64,000 nt of DNA from VAZQ01 sp035293945 (GTDB lineage: Bacteria > Pseudomonadota > Alphaproteobacteria > Rhizobiales > Xanthobacteraceae). Shown piece after piece: positions 1-8,124 of this stretch. Both the position numbers and the translations under genes were made by a program. The notes under the pieces were generated by a model. It was not told where the DNA came from, ran no database searches, and was given only the letters and a program-made list of their open reading frames with translations. How positions within the stretch are numbered: the first letter of the stretch is position 1; the number at the start of each line of letters is the position of its first letter. The stretch lies in assembly GCA_035293945.1 (NCBI GenBank), contig DATGLV010000045.1:181021-245020 (forward strand). The letters run 5' to 3'.

Positions 1-579
1 CTTTCCGTCATTGCCGTGGTCGTGCCAGGTGCCGTTGGGGGTGAGGATGATGTCGCCACGCGCGGCCTCGCAGCGCTCGCCCTCCACGTTGGTATAGCCG
101 CCCTTCTCGGTCAGGATGGTGCGGCTGGCATTGGGGCTGTGCACGTGCGCCGGCGCAATGTCGCCCGGGTTATAGATCGAGATGGCGCAGCGGATCGTGT
201 TGGTGACCTGCAGGCGGCCGTTGAGGCCCGGATTGGTGAGCAGGATGCTCTGCCGGTCGGCGAACTCGATCGGGGAGATGTCGGCTTCCTTGGCTATGCG
301 GGAGATGCGGTCGAGATAGGCCGAATATTCCTTCCAGCGCCAGCGATGTGCCGCGGTCTTGAGCTGGTTGGCGGCTACACGCCCGCTCGCCAATTGTCCG
401 GCGCCGCTGACGCCGCCCGAGTCGGTGAACCAGGGCCGCTGCGCCGGCGCGTTCATCTGGGTGCGTACCCATACAAAGGAGTTCGCCGCATCAGCGTTGA
501 GCTGCTCCATCAGTTCGCGCGCCTTGCTCGAAAGCGCCGGACGGATGGCTTCTTTTTGGGTGGTTGTGGCAACCGCCAT
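1..579 (-). CDS. Gentisate 1,2-dioxygenase-like cupin (3' end outside window)
   Basis: The first 193 codons of a gene that continues past the left edge. The visible protein has the cupin metal-site segment 'GDIAPAHVHSPNASRTIL', a glycine-rich turn and 'GDIILTPNGTWHDHG'. This order is typical of gentisate/1-hydroxy-2-naphthoate dioxygenases, Fe(II) enzymes that open hydroxylated aromatic acid rings. HxH and the later WHDHG supply candidate iron ligands. Start chosen at 579 because AGGAGGAG lies about 5 nt upstream. It is the last gene of a minus-strand run with a PcaD-like lactonase and an alpha/beta-hydrolase, which fits aromatic-acid catabolism. The substrate (gentisate, salicylate or a naphthoate) cannot be told from this part; the C-terminal cupin is not visible. 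Confidence 0.8.
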   Translation of the reverse strand, partial: MAVATTTQKEAIRPALSSKARELMEQLNADAANSFVWVRTQMNAPAQRPWFTDSGGVSGAGQLASGRVAANQLKTAAHRWRWKEYSAYLDRISRIAKEADISPIEFADRQSILLTNPGLNGRLQVTNTIRCAISIYNPGDIAPAHVHSPNASRTILTEKGGYTNVEGERCEAARGDIILTPNGTWHDHGNDGK

Positions 580-596
580 GATCTCCTCCTGTCGCG

Positions 597-640
597 AGCA
601 CCCTCCCACGCTCCCCCGCGTGCGGGGAGGGAAAGAAGGG
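597..640. repeat. Intergenic hairpin repeat, family B
   Basis: Inverted repeat built around 'CTCCCCGC-N-GCGGGGAG'. Related hairpins occur at 19709-19851, 24468-24591 and 49372-49402, always between genes. Here it lies in the 237-base gap upstream of the dioxygenase. No gene was seen in that gap. Confidence 0.6.
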
Positions 641-816
641 GGCTTTTCTGATGAAAATGCACCCCAATAGGCCTGCCTATGAGGTATATCGGCCCGAAAA
701 GCTTTGCAATGACACCGCCGGCAGGGCACCTGCGCGGGAGCCGCCAAACTCCCCCCGGTGGGCTCTAATTCCTACGCGCGTACGGGGCGCGGGCCTGTGG
801 TCTTAACCAAAATAGC

Positions 817-1599
817 TCAGGGCCGACCGAGGAAGGCCTGGATTGCGTCGGTAAAAGCCTTGGGCTGCTCGACATTGGAAATATGGCCGGCGCCTTCGAG
901 CTCGACCAGTTGCGCGTCTTTTACTGTCTCTTTGATCTGCCGAATCCCCGCAACGGTCGCGTCCTTGGTGCCGACGATCAGCAGGGTCGGGCGGTCGATA
1001 CCGGCAAGGCCAGGACGCAGGTCATAGTCTGACAGCGCCTGCGCGCAGCCGGCGAAGCCCGCAAACGGCGTGGTGCGGATCATTTGCCGCACCTTGTCGA
1101 GCACCGGGGCTTTGCTGGCGACGAAATCGGGCGGGAACCAGCGGTTGACGGTCGGCTCGACCAGCGCCTCCATGCCCTCCTTGGCGGCCAGATCAATGCG
1201 CTCTTTCCACTGCTGCGCGGAAGCCGGCGTCGAGGCCGGCCCGCAATCGCAGGCGATGATGCGATCGAAGCGGTCGCGATGGCGCTCGGCGAGGAACAAG
1301 GCGGTCATCCCGCCCATGGAAAGCCCGGCGAAATGCGCTCGCGGAATCGATAGCGCATCGATGAGCCCCATGACGTCGGCCACGAGCACATCGAAGCTGT
1401 AGGGCCCCGGGGTCGCCTGCGTCCCGCCATGGCCGCGCTGATCGTAGCGTAGGATCCGATAGCTCGATTTGAGCGCGGCGACCTGGTCATCCCACATATG
1501 GAAGTTCGTCAACAGCGAATTGGAGAGCACGAGCCACGGCGCCCCTTCCGGGCCGTCGATCTCTGCATTGATGCTGATGCCGTTAGCCTTGACGAGCAT
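817..1599 (-). CDS. pcaD: 3-oxoadipate enol-lactonase-like alpha/beta-hydrolase (PcaD family)
   Basis: A 260-residue cytoplasmic alpha/beta-hydrolase. Its family opens the enol-lactone of the beta-ketoadipate pathway to 3-oxoadipate. Visible signs are the strand/loop 'RILRYDQRGHG', the nucleophile elbow GLSMGG with Ser94, the acid strand 'LLIVGTKDATV' and the late catalytic His in 'GAGHISNVEQP'. Length equals stand-alone PcaD. The frame is open upstream, but the start at 1599 begins the family-typical N-terminus; longer starts would run into the upstream hydrolase. The gap to that gene is 41 nt, so the two are probably co-transcribed, along with the gentisate-dioxygenase-like gene. A related lactone or ester hydrolase remains possible. 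Confidence 0.8.
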   Translation of the reverse strand: MLVKANGISINAEIDGPEGAPWLVLSNSLLTNFHMWDDQVAALKSSYRILRYDQRGHGGTQATPGPYSFDVLVADVMGLIDALSIPRAHFAGLSMGGMTALFLAERHRDRFDRIIACDCGPASTPASAQQWKERIDLAAKEGMEALVEPTVNRWFPPDFVASKAPVLDKVRQMIRTTPFAGFAGCAQALSDYDLRPGLAGIDRPTLLIVGTKDATVAGIRQIKETVKDAQLVELEGAGHISNVEQPKAFTDAIQAFLGRP

Positions 1600-1640
1600 G
1601 ACGGTTTCGCCTTTCGGTTTGACTTGGGTGCGGACGGGCT

Positions 1641-2429
1641 TCAGCCCAGCGCCTTGAAGAAATCGAGCAGGAGCGCGGTGAGCTCGGCCGGCGCCGTGGT
1701 CGGCATGAAATGCCCGGCCTTCTCGATCAGCTCGAAGCGTGCGCCGGGAATCTTTTTCGCCAGCTCCTGCGTGCCGGCTGGCGGCCGCACCGTATCGTGG
1801 CGGCCGGCCACCACCATGGTGGGGCACTTAATCTCCGGCAAAAGGTGCAACATGTTGGTGCGCGCCAGCATGCGATGCCCGAGCGCGAAGCCGACCGGGT
1901 CGTTGGCGAGATAGCGGCCCCGATAGTTCTCATAAGTCACCCGGTCGGACAGCTCCGGCGGATACGACTTGTCGAGCGTGATTGACAGCACGCCGCGTAT
2001 GCCGTCGCGCTCGGCGAGGTCAGCGCGCTCGTTCAACACGCCGGCGCGGCTCGGATCGACCCCGGGCGCCGGGTTGCAGAACGCGATGGCGCGAAGGTCG
2101 GCCGGGTGGCGCTCCATGAAGCGCAGCACTTGCGTGGAGGCGGCCGCGACCGCGACCATCCCGTATGGCGGTGCCAAGTCGAGCGTCTTGAGGATGCTTT
2201 CGAGATCGCCCACCGAGTCATCATTCGAGAATTCGCGCCGTACCTTCTCGGAGAGGCCATGGCCGCGCTGGTCGTAGCGCAGCACACGGAAGCGCTCGGC
2301 AAGGCCCGGCGCGACCCCATCCCAGCTGTCGAGCGTTCCGCCCAATTCGTGCAGCAGCACCACGACCGGGCCGCGCTGACCGCTGAGCTGATAATAGATG
2401 CTGACGCCGTTCACGTCCTTCCAAGGCAA
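1641..2429 (-). CDS. Alpha/beta-hydrolase fold protein lacking the catalytic serine
   Basis: 262 residues with a complete alpha/beta-hydrolase outline: oxyanion region 'LLHELGG' near 26-31, 'RVLRYDQRGHGLSE' near 48-61, acid-loop 'MVVAGRHDTV', terminal His in 'KAGHFMPTT'. The nucleophile elbow is abnormal. Aligned to the neighbouring PcaD-like protein through the shared 'ERH' helix, the GLSMGG elbow becomes VAAAST, with Ala95 at the serine position. The reading frame is clean on both sides, so this is not a frameshift. It may be a cofactor-independent lyase, decarboxylase or binding protein rather than a serine hydrolase. It lies between a binding-protein gene and pcaD on the same strand. Fold is sure; reaction unknown. 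Confidence 0.75.
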   Translation of the reverse strand: MPWKDVNGVSIYYQLSGQRGPVVVLLHELGGTLDSWDGVAPGLAERFRVLRYDQRGHGLSEKVRREFSNDDSVGDLESILKTLDLAPPYGMVAVAAASTQVLRFMERHPADLRAIAFCNPAPGVDPSRAGVLNERADLAERDGIRGVLSITLDKSYPPELSDRVTYENYRGRYLANDPVGFALGHRMLARTNMLHLLPEIKCPTMVVAGRHDTVRPPAGTQELAKKIPGARFELIEKAGHFMPTTAPAELTALLLDFFKALG

Positions 2430-2500
2430 GGTCCGGCCCTCCTGATCTGTGGGCTTCGATTACCCAATCCTTTGCCATCACGCCAGGGGTGGAATGCAGC

Positions 2501-2588
2501 CGGTCGCTCCTGCGAAAGCAGGAGCCCATACGGCAGAGACCTCTCGACGGCACACAGCGGTATGGGTCCCTGCTTTCGCAGGGACGAC
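2501..2588. repeat. Intergenic palindromic repeat, family A (copy 1)
   Basis: About 88 bases with outer arms of the type 'CCTGCGAAAGCAGGAGCCCAT' and its inverse, enclosing a short core. Four further copies occur at 5965-6053, 9884-9969, 11125-11213 and 55861-55960, each between genes. The fold is a long imperfect hairpin. Confidence 0.7.
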
Positions 2589-2598
2589 CCCGGGCATC

Positions 2599-3624
2599 CT
2601 ACTGAAAGAGCTCCCGGTACACCTGGTTCCAGTGCTCGTAGCCTTTGGCGGTGATGGCGGGCGTGATCACGTTGCCGGTGAAGCCGCCGGTTTCCGGGAT
2701 CAGATCGGGAAATCGCGGCGGCACATCGGGACGTGCCGGCAAATAGTCGGCCGCCTGAAAGATCTTTTGCCCTTCGGGCGAGGTCATGAACTCGATGAAC
2801 AACAAGCCGGCGCTGGGGTGCGGGGCGCCCTTGGTCATGCCGACGAGGCCGGGCGCGACCGTGACCGGATCAAGCTTGACCCAGTCGACCGGCGCGCCCT
2901 TGTCGGCGCTGATGGCCGCATGATGATTGAGAATCTGCAGGCTCATCGCATATTCGCGGGCGATCACCTGATCGAGCACCGCACGGGCACTCGCGCTCAC
3001 GCTCTTGATGTTCTGACGGCTGAGCTTGCGCAGGTAGTCCATGCCGCGCGCTTCGCCCATGCTGGTCAAAATATTGCCGATGAAGCCCGGCGCCCCGGTC
3101 AAGTCGTTGGGCTTCCACACCATCTTGTCCTTCCAGAAGGGCGCGAGCAGATCCTCATAGGAATGCGGGCGCTGCGCCGCCGGTACGAGCGCCGTGTTGA
3201 TTGCCGGTGTGATGACGAAAAGATGCGAGGAGACCCAATAGTGGTTGGGGTCGCGATAGCGCTGCGGCAGCTCTTCGCCGTTGGCGGTGGTGAACTGCTT
3301 GGCGGCGCCCGCCGCGATCAAGACTTCGAGCCCGGTATTGAGCCCGAAAATATCGGATTTGACCTGTCCGGCCTTCTGCTCGTTGAGCATTTTCAGAATG
3401 TTGACCTGGCTGTCGGCGCGCGCGTAGCTGACCTTGATGCCGTATTTGGCCTCGAACGCTGAGGCGAGCGGCCGCACGATCTGATCGACAATCAAGTCGG
3501 TATAGTAGACGACCTCGCCTTCCTGCTTGGCTTTGGCGATGAGGTCGGGGCTCACCTCGGCGGCGGTGGCTTGCACGGTTGCGAGCGCGAACACGCCGAT
3601 GATGAGAACACGGGCGAATTGCAT
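2599..3624 (-). CDS. ABC transporter substrate-binding protein, family 1 (iron/putrescine type)
   Basis: 341 residues with a Sec signal peptide (MQFARVLIIGVFALATVQATAAE). The mature protein reads as an extracellular solute-binding protein of the AfuA/PotD-like family: 'EGEVVYYTDLIVDQIVRPL' at the N-lobe, 'FEAKYGIKVSYARADS', and the C-terminal 'PHPSAGLLFIEFMTSPEGQ' seen in this group. Start at 3624 is supported by GGAGGTG about 5 nt upstream; the open frame extends further but without signal-peptide logic. No permease or ATPase lies nearby. Position at the head of the hydrolase/PcaD/dioxygenase run suggests an organic acid or chelate ligand rather than iron, but ligand identity is inference. 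Confidence 0.85.
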   Translation of the reverse strand: MQFARVLIIGVFALATVQATAAEVSPDLIAKAKQEGEVVYYTDLIVDQIVRPLASAFEAKYGIKVSYARADSQVNILKMLNEQKAGQVKSDIFGLNTGLEVLIAAGAAKQFTTANGEELPQRYRDPNHYWVSSHLFVITPAINTALVPAAQRPHSYEDLLAPFWKDKMVWKPNDLTGAPGFIGNILTSMGEARGMDYLRKLSRQNIKSVSASARAVLDQVIAREYAMSLQILNHHAAISADKGAPVDWVKLDPVTVAPGLVGMTKGAPHPSAGLLFIEFMTSPEGQKIFQAADYLPARPDVPPRFPDLIPETGGFTGNVITPAITAKGYEHWNQVYRELFQ

Positions 3625-3764
3625 CGGGCACCTCCGATCGGAGTTTCCCACGATGGGAAACGAGGTGGCTGCGTAGGGCGGCCCTCGTGGCCGCCCGCCT
3701 TCTTTACCACAGCCGGGCGCCCACAAGGGGCGCCACTACGAACGGATGGCCCTTGGTTTGGGGG

Positions 3765-5942
3765 CTACTTCCGCAACACCACGAGCGCATCGAGCGCAAC
3801 CGCGTCTCGGCCTGCAGGCAGGGCCACGAAAGGATTAATGTCGATCGACTCGACCGCGTCTCCTAAATCGTGCGCGAGGCGTGAGAGTGCCAGCATGGCG
3901 GCAAGCACGCTCTCGCGGTCGGCCGGCTCGCCGCCGCGATAGCCTTTGAGCAGGGTGCCCACGCTCGTGCGCGCGAGCATCGCTTCGGCCTGCCAGCATG
4001 ACAGCGGGATCGCCCCGAAGGCGATGTCGCGCGAAAGCTCGAGCAGCACGCCCCCGGCGCCGAACATCAGCACCGGCCCGACCTCCGGATCGCGTTGCAC
4101 CCCGAGCACCAGCTCGATCCCACCGGAAATTTGCTCGGCCACGAGCACTTGCGCGAGCCGCGCGCCCCCCCGCGCGCGCGAGAAGCTCTCGCCGATGCGC
4201 GCATGAGCCGCCCGCAGCTCCGTGTCGTTCTTTATCCCGACCACCACGCCGCCGATGTCGGACTTGTGTTGCACCTCGGCCGCCAGAATCTTGAGCACCA
4301 GCGGATAGCCGATCTCCTGCGCGGCGCGCACCGCTTCCCCCTCGCTACCGGCGGCAAGCTCGCGCGGCGTGCGGATCCCGTAGGTGCGCAAGAGCGCCTT
4401 GGCCTGCGCTTCGTCGAGCACTGTGCGGCCGTCGCCGGCGGCGCGGCCCTGGGCCAGCGCCGTCGCGATGGCGGCCCGCTCCTTCTGTGATGCAGGGGGC
4501 GACGGCATTTCCCTGTCGCGCCCCTGCAGCGCTCCATAGCGGCCGGCGGCCGCCACCGCCTTCAGGGCCTTGTCGACCTCCTGCAGCACCGGCAAATGCT
4601 TGAGCTCGGCGCGGAAGCCGCGGCTGTGATCGGTCAAGCCGTAGGAGATCATGGAGACGACCGCGATCGGCTTCGCGCCGGCCTTGGCCCGCGCATCGAC
4701 CTGGCGCAGATTCTCAGTCTTCGCATTCGTGCCCGCGGCCGCCGGAAGCTCTTCCTGCACGAGCAGGGCGTCGATGCCGGGATCATCAAGCAGGATATCG
4801 ATGATGCGGAAATAGTTCTCGGCGCTGCTCAGCGCCGTGAAGCCACCGTCGAGCGGATTGCCGAGCGATGTGCCGACCCCCAGCACCGAGGCAAGCCGCG
4901 CGGTCGTCTCTGCACGCAGCGGCGGAAACTCAAGCCCGTTGCGGGTTGCTGATTCGAGCATCAGCCCTTTGAGGCCGCCCGAGAAGGTGAGCGCCCCGAG
5001 CCGCGGGCCGCGCGGAGGCGCCGCATGAGCAAAATAGTCGATCGCCTCGATCATATCGTCGAGGGTGTTCACCCGGATGAGGCCCAACGTCTCGGCGACC
5101 GCGTCAAAGCAGGCGAGCGAGCCGGCAAGCGAGCCCGTGTGAGCGAGCGCGGCCTTCTGGCTTTCCGCCGACCCGCCGATCTTGACGGCGACGATAGGCT
5201 TGGCGGCGCGGCGTGCATATTCGCAGGCGCTCTGGAAATCGTCGCCGTTGCGGATTGCTTCGATGAAGCAGCCGATCACCTTGATGTCGGGATCATCGAC
5301 CAGATAACGAATGTAGTCGGCGGTTGTCAGCCCGAGCTCGTTGCCGCTTGTCAGCGCGTAGCTCACCGCGATGGCGCGGCTCGCGAGGGTGCGATAGAGC
5401 GCCATGATGATGCCGCCGCTTTGGCCCACCACTGCGGCTGGCCCGCGTGTCAGCGCACGGATGCGGTCATCCGGAATGGTCAGCAGACGACCCGGCGCCG
5501 CCAGATTGCCATTGCAATTGGGGCCCGACACCGCAAGTCCGGCGTCCGCAATGGCGTGGCGCAGCATCTCACCAAGCGCGCGGCCTTGGCTGTCGCCGCC
5601 TTCGCCGAAGCCGCTCGAGAAAACTGTGGCGCTGCGCGCGCCCGATTTTCCGGCTTCTCTGATGGTGTCGATTGCGGCCTTGCCGGGCACGAGCACCACC
5701 ACATGATCCGGCCGCTCCGGCAGATCGGCGAGCGAAGGATAGCAGGTCTCTCCGCCCCACACGGTCGCGTTGCGCGGATTGACCGGGAAGACCTTGCCGG
5801 CAAAGCCCGCTCGCGTCAGCGCGCGCTTAACGCCGCCCGACCAGCTGCCGGGCCGATCGCTGGCACCCACGATCGCGATGTTGGTGGGATTGAGCAGCGC
5901 GGCGACGCCTGCGGTTCGTTGTTCTTTGGTCAGGCCTGACAT
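3765..5942 (-). CDS. Acyl-CoA synthetase, NDP-forming (acetate-CoA ligase/pimeloyl-CoA synthetase-like)
   Basis: 725 residues fusing both subunits of an NDP-forming acyl-CoA synthetase. The N-terminal CoA-binding domain starts 'NIAIVGASDRPGSWSGG'. A succinyl-CoA-ligase-like domain follows, with the candidate phospho-histidine in 'ALAHTGSLAG', and then a C-terminal ATP-grasp domain ('GIRTPRELAAGSEGEAV', 'GYPLVLKILAAEVQHKSDIGG'). The reaction would be acid + CoA + ATP to acyl-CoA + ADP + Pi in the cytoplasm. Start at 5942 begins 'MSGLTKEQRTAGVAAL'; upstream codons fall in a family A repeat and are unlikely to be coding. It heads the minus-strand catabolic run, with divergent GGT on the other side. 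The acid substrate is unknown. Confidence 0.85.
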   Translation of the reverse strand: MSGLTKEQRTAGVAALLNPTNIAIVGASDRPGSWSGGVKRALTRAGFAGKVFPVNPRNATVWGGETCYPSLADLPERPDHVVVLVPGKAAIDTIREAGKSGARSATVFSSGFGEGGDSQGRALGEMLRHAIADAGLAVSGPNCNGNLAAPGRLLTIPDDRIRALTRGPAAVVGQSGGIIMALYRTLASRAIAVSYALTSGNELGLTTADYIRYLVDDPDIKVIGCFIEAIRNGDDFQSACEYARRAAKPIVAVKIGGSAESQKAALAHTGSLAGSLACFDAVAETLGLIRVNTLDDMIEAIDYFAHAAPPRGPRLGALTFSGGLKGLMLESATRNGLEFPPLRAETTARLASVLGVGTSLGNPLDGGFTALSSAENYFRIIDILLDDPGIDALLVQEELPAAAGTNAKTENLRQVDARAKAGAKPIAVVSMISYGLTDHSRGFRAELKHLPVLQEVDKALKAVAAAGRYGALQGRDREMPSPPASQKERAAIATALAQGRAAGDGRTVLDEAQAKALLRTYGIRTPRELAAGSEGEAVRAAQEIGYPLVLKILAAEVQHKSDIGGVVVGIKNDTELRAAHARIGESFSRARGGARLAQVLVAEQISGGIELVLGVQRDPEVGPVLMFGAGGVLLELSRDIAFGAIPLSCWQAEAMLARTSVGTLLKGYRGGEPADRESVLAAMLALSRLAHDLGDAVESIDINPFVALPAGRDAVALDALVVLRK

Positions 5943-5964
5943 CTGTTGCTCACGGCTCGCCAGC

Positions 5965-6053
5965 GTCGGCCCCGCGCAAGCCAGGACCCAAACGCCGCGC
6001 CCTCTCGATGGCTCGCAGGTGTGTGGGTCCCTGCTTGCGCAGGGACGACCGGG
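5965..6053. repeat. Intergenic palindromic repeat, family A (copy 2)
   Basis: Same arm-core-arm layout as the copy at 2501, with 'GTGGGTCCCTGCTTGCGC' in the right arm and a CTCGATGGCTCG core. It fills much of the 251-base gap between the divergent acyl-CoA synthetase and GGT genes, so it sits within the shared promoter region. Confidence 0.7.
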
Positions 6054-6193
6054 ATATGTGGCGAGACATGTGCATGCCGGCCCGGCCGCGCGCAAGCGCC
6101 CGGGAGAATCTGGTCCTCGCACCCCGATTTGCGCTTCGCCCCATCCGGGCTACAGTCGTGGCCTGCGCGTGCAATGGCAGGCCTGGGGTCCCG

Positions 6194-8044
6194 ATGAAGA
6201 ACATCAATCCGAATCCGTTCACCACCCGTCCGGAGATCGACGGCACCTTTGGGGCGGTGGCCTCGACCCATTGGATCGCCACGGCGGTCGGCATGCGCAC
6301 GCTCGAGCGCGGCGGCAACGCATTTGATGCAGCGGTCGCCACCGCCTTCACGCTGCAGGTCGTCGAGCCGCATCTCAATGGCCCGGGCGGCGACGTCACG
6401 GTCATTCTGTATGACGAGAGGAAGCGCAAGCCCGAGGTGATCTGCGGCCAGGGGCCGGCGCCCGCCGGCGCAAGCATCGCGCATTATCGCGGCCTCGGGC
6501 TTGATCTCGTGCCTGGCACCGGTCTGCTCGCCACCTGCGTGCCCGGCACGTTCGAGACCTGGATGCTGATCCTGCGCGACTACGGCACCATGCGCCTTGC
6601 TGAGGTGCTGGAGCCGGCGATTTCCTACGCGACGCAAGGGCATCCGCTGGTCGAGCGCGCCAGCGCCACGATTGCGAGCGTCGAGCAATTGTTTCGCCGG
6701 CATTGGCCGACTTCGGCCGCCGTCTATCTGCCGGGCGGGAAAGTGCCCGCTCCCGGCACGCTGTTCAGCAACAAGGGACATGCCGATACCTATCGGCGCA
6801 TCTTGCGCGAAGCCGAGAGCGCCGGCAGCGACCGCGAGCGGCAGATCGAGGCGGCGCGACGCGCCTGGTCGCAGGGTTTCGTCGCGGAAGCGATCGATCG
6901 CTTCTGCCGCACGCAAGACGTGATGGACACGAGCGGCACCCCGCATCACGGCGTGCTCACCGGCGCCGATATGGCAGCCTGGCAGCCGCCGGTGGAAGCC
7001 CCGCTTACCATCGACTATGGGGGTTACACGGTCTGCAAGGCGGGCCCTTGGAATCAAGGCCCGGTGATGCTGCAGCAGCTGGCGCTGCTCAAAGGCTTCG
7101 CTCTCGGCGCCGATCCGACCGACGCGGATTTCATTCACACTGTGGTCGAGTGCAGCAAGCTCGCCTATGCGGATCGCGAAAAATTCTACGGCGATCCAAA
7201 GTTCGTCGAAGTCCCGATGGAGACTTTGCTGTCCGAAGATTACAGCGCCGCGCGGCGGAAGCTCGTCGGCGAGCGAGCTTCGCTCGAGCAGCGCCCGGGC
7301 AATGTTTCGGGTTTGGGCAAAGCGTTGGGCGTGCGCGCACATGGCAGCGCGGGCGGCGGCGCCGGAGCCGGTGAGCCGACCGTCGGCCGCACGCCGGCTT
7401 CGCCGCCCTGGACTCACGATGAGAAGATGCCGGCGGCCTCGATCACCGACCAAGGCATTGTGCGCGGCGATACGGTGCATTTCGATATCGTCGACCAAGC
7501 CGGCAACATGATCTCGGCGACGCCCTCGGGCGGCTGGCTGCAATCTTCGCCCACGGTCCCCGAGCTCGGCTTCTGCCTCGGCACCCGTGCTCAGATGTTC
7601 TGGCTCGAGGAGGGCCATCCAGCCGCGCTTGCACCCGGCAAGCGGCCGCGCACCACGCTCACCCCGACATTAGCGCTGCGCGACGGCGAGCCGTATCTCG
7701 CCTGGGGCACGCCCGGCGGTGACCAGCAGGACCAATGGACCGCGCAGCTGTTGTTGCGGCACGTCCACGCCGGCATGAACCTGCAGGAGGCGATCGACGC
7801 GCCAGCCTGGCATTCCGAGCATTTCCCCTCTTCGTTCTGGCCGCGCGAGGCGCGTCCGGGCGTGCTGGTGGTCGAGGGGCGCATGCCGGAAGAAACGGTG
7901 CGCGAGCTCAGGCGCCGCGGCCATGTCGTCGAGGTCGAGGCGGACTGGTCGGAGGGACGCCTGACCGCAGCATCCCGCGACGGGCGCCGCCGCCGCGCCG
8001 CCGCCAATCCGCGCGGCATGCAGGGCTACGCGGCCGGCCGGTGA
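6194..8044 (+). CDS. ggt: Gamma-glutamyltransferase family protein
   Basis: 616 residues of the Ntn-hydrolase gamma-glutamyltransferase family, made as a precursor that cleaves itself. The N-terminal subunit has 'ERGGNAFDAAVATAFTLQVV' followed by 'HLNGPGGDV'. The small subunit begins at the nucleophile Thr427 in 'GDTVHFDIVDQAGNMIS', and 'RPRTTLTPTLALRDGEP' and 'WGTPGGDQQ' follow as in the family. No signal peptide is evident with the start at 6194; the frame is open upstream but crosses repeat DNA. Arg/Asp residues that bind glutamate in glutathione-active enzymes are not obvious, so this may be the acylase or hydrolase branch common in soil proteobacteria. Divergent from the acyl-CoA synthetase. 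Confidence 0.85.
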   Translation: MKNINPNPFTTRPEIDGTFGAVASTHWIATAVGMRTLERGGNAFDAAVATAFTLQVVEPHLNGPGGDVTVILYDERKRKPEVICGQGPAPAGASIAHYRGLGLDLVPGTGLLATCVPGTFETWMLILRDYGTMRLAEVLEPAISYATQGHPLVERASATIASVEQLFRRHWPTSAAVYLPGGKVPAPGTLFSNKGHADTYRRILREAESAGSDRERQIEAARRAWSQGFVAEAIDRFCRTQDVMDTSGTPHHGVLTGADMAAWQPPVEAPLTIDYGGYTVCKAGPWNQGPVMLQQLALLKGFALGADPTDADFIHTVVECSKLAYADREKFYGDPKFVEVPMETLLSEDYSAARRKLVGERASLEQRPGNVSGLGKALGVRAHGSAGGGAGAGEPTVGRTPASPPWTHDEKMPAASITDQGIVRGDTVHFDIVDQAGNMISATPSGGWLQSSPTVPELGFCLGTRAQMFWLEEGHPAALAPGKRPRTTLTPTLALRDGEPYLAWGTPGGDQQDQWTAQLLLRHVHAGMNLQEAIDAPAWHSEHFPSSFWPREARPGVLVVEGRMPEETVRELRRRGHVVEVEADWSEGRLTAASRDGRRRRAAANPRGMQGYAAGR

Positions 8045-8124
8045 GCGAGTTCGTCCAAGATTCATGGGAGTGAAACGCAGCAACGAAGTCAACCAATCAA
8101 CAATCGACCCAAAGGGAGGAAGTC

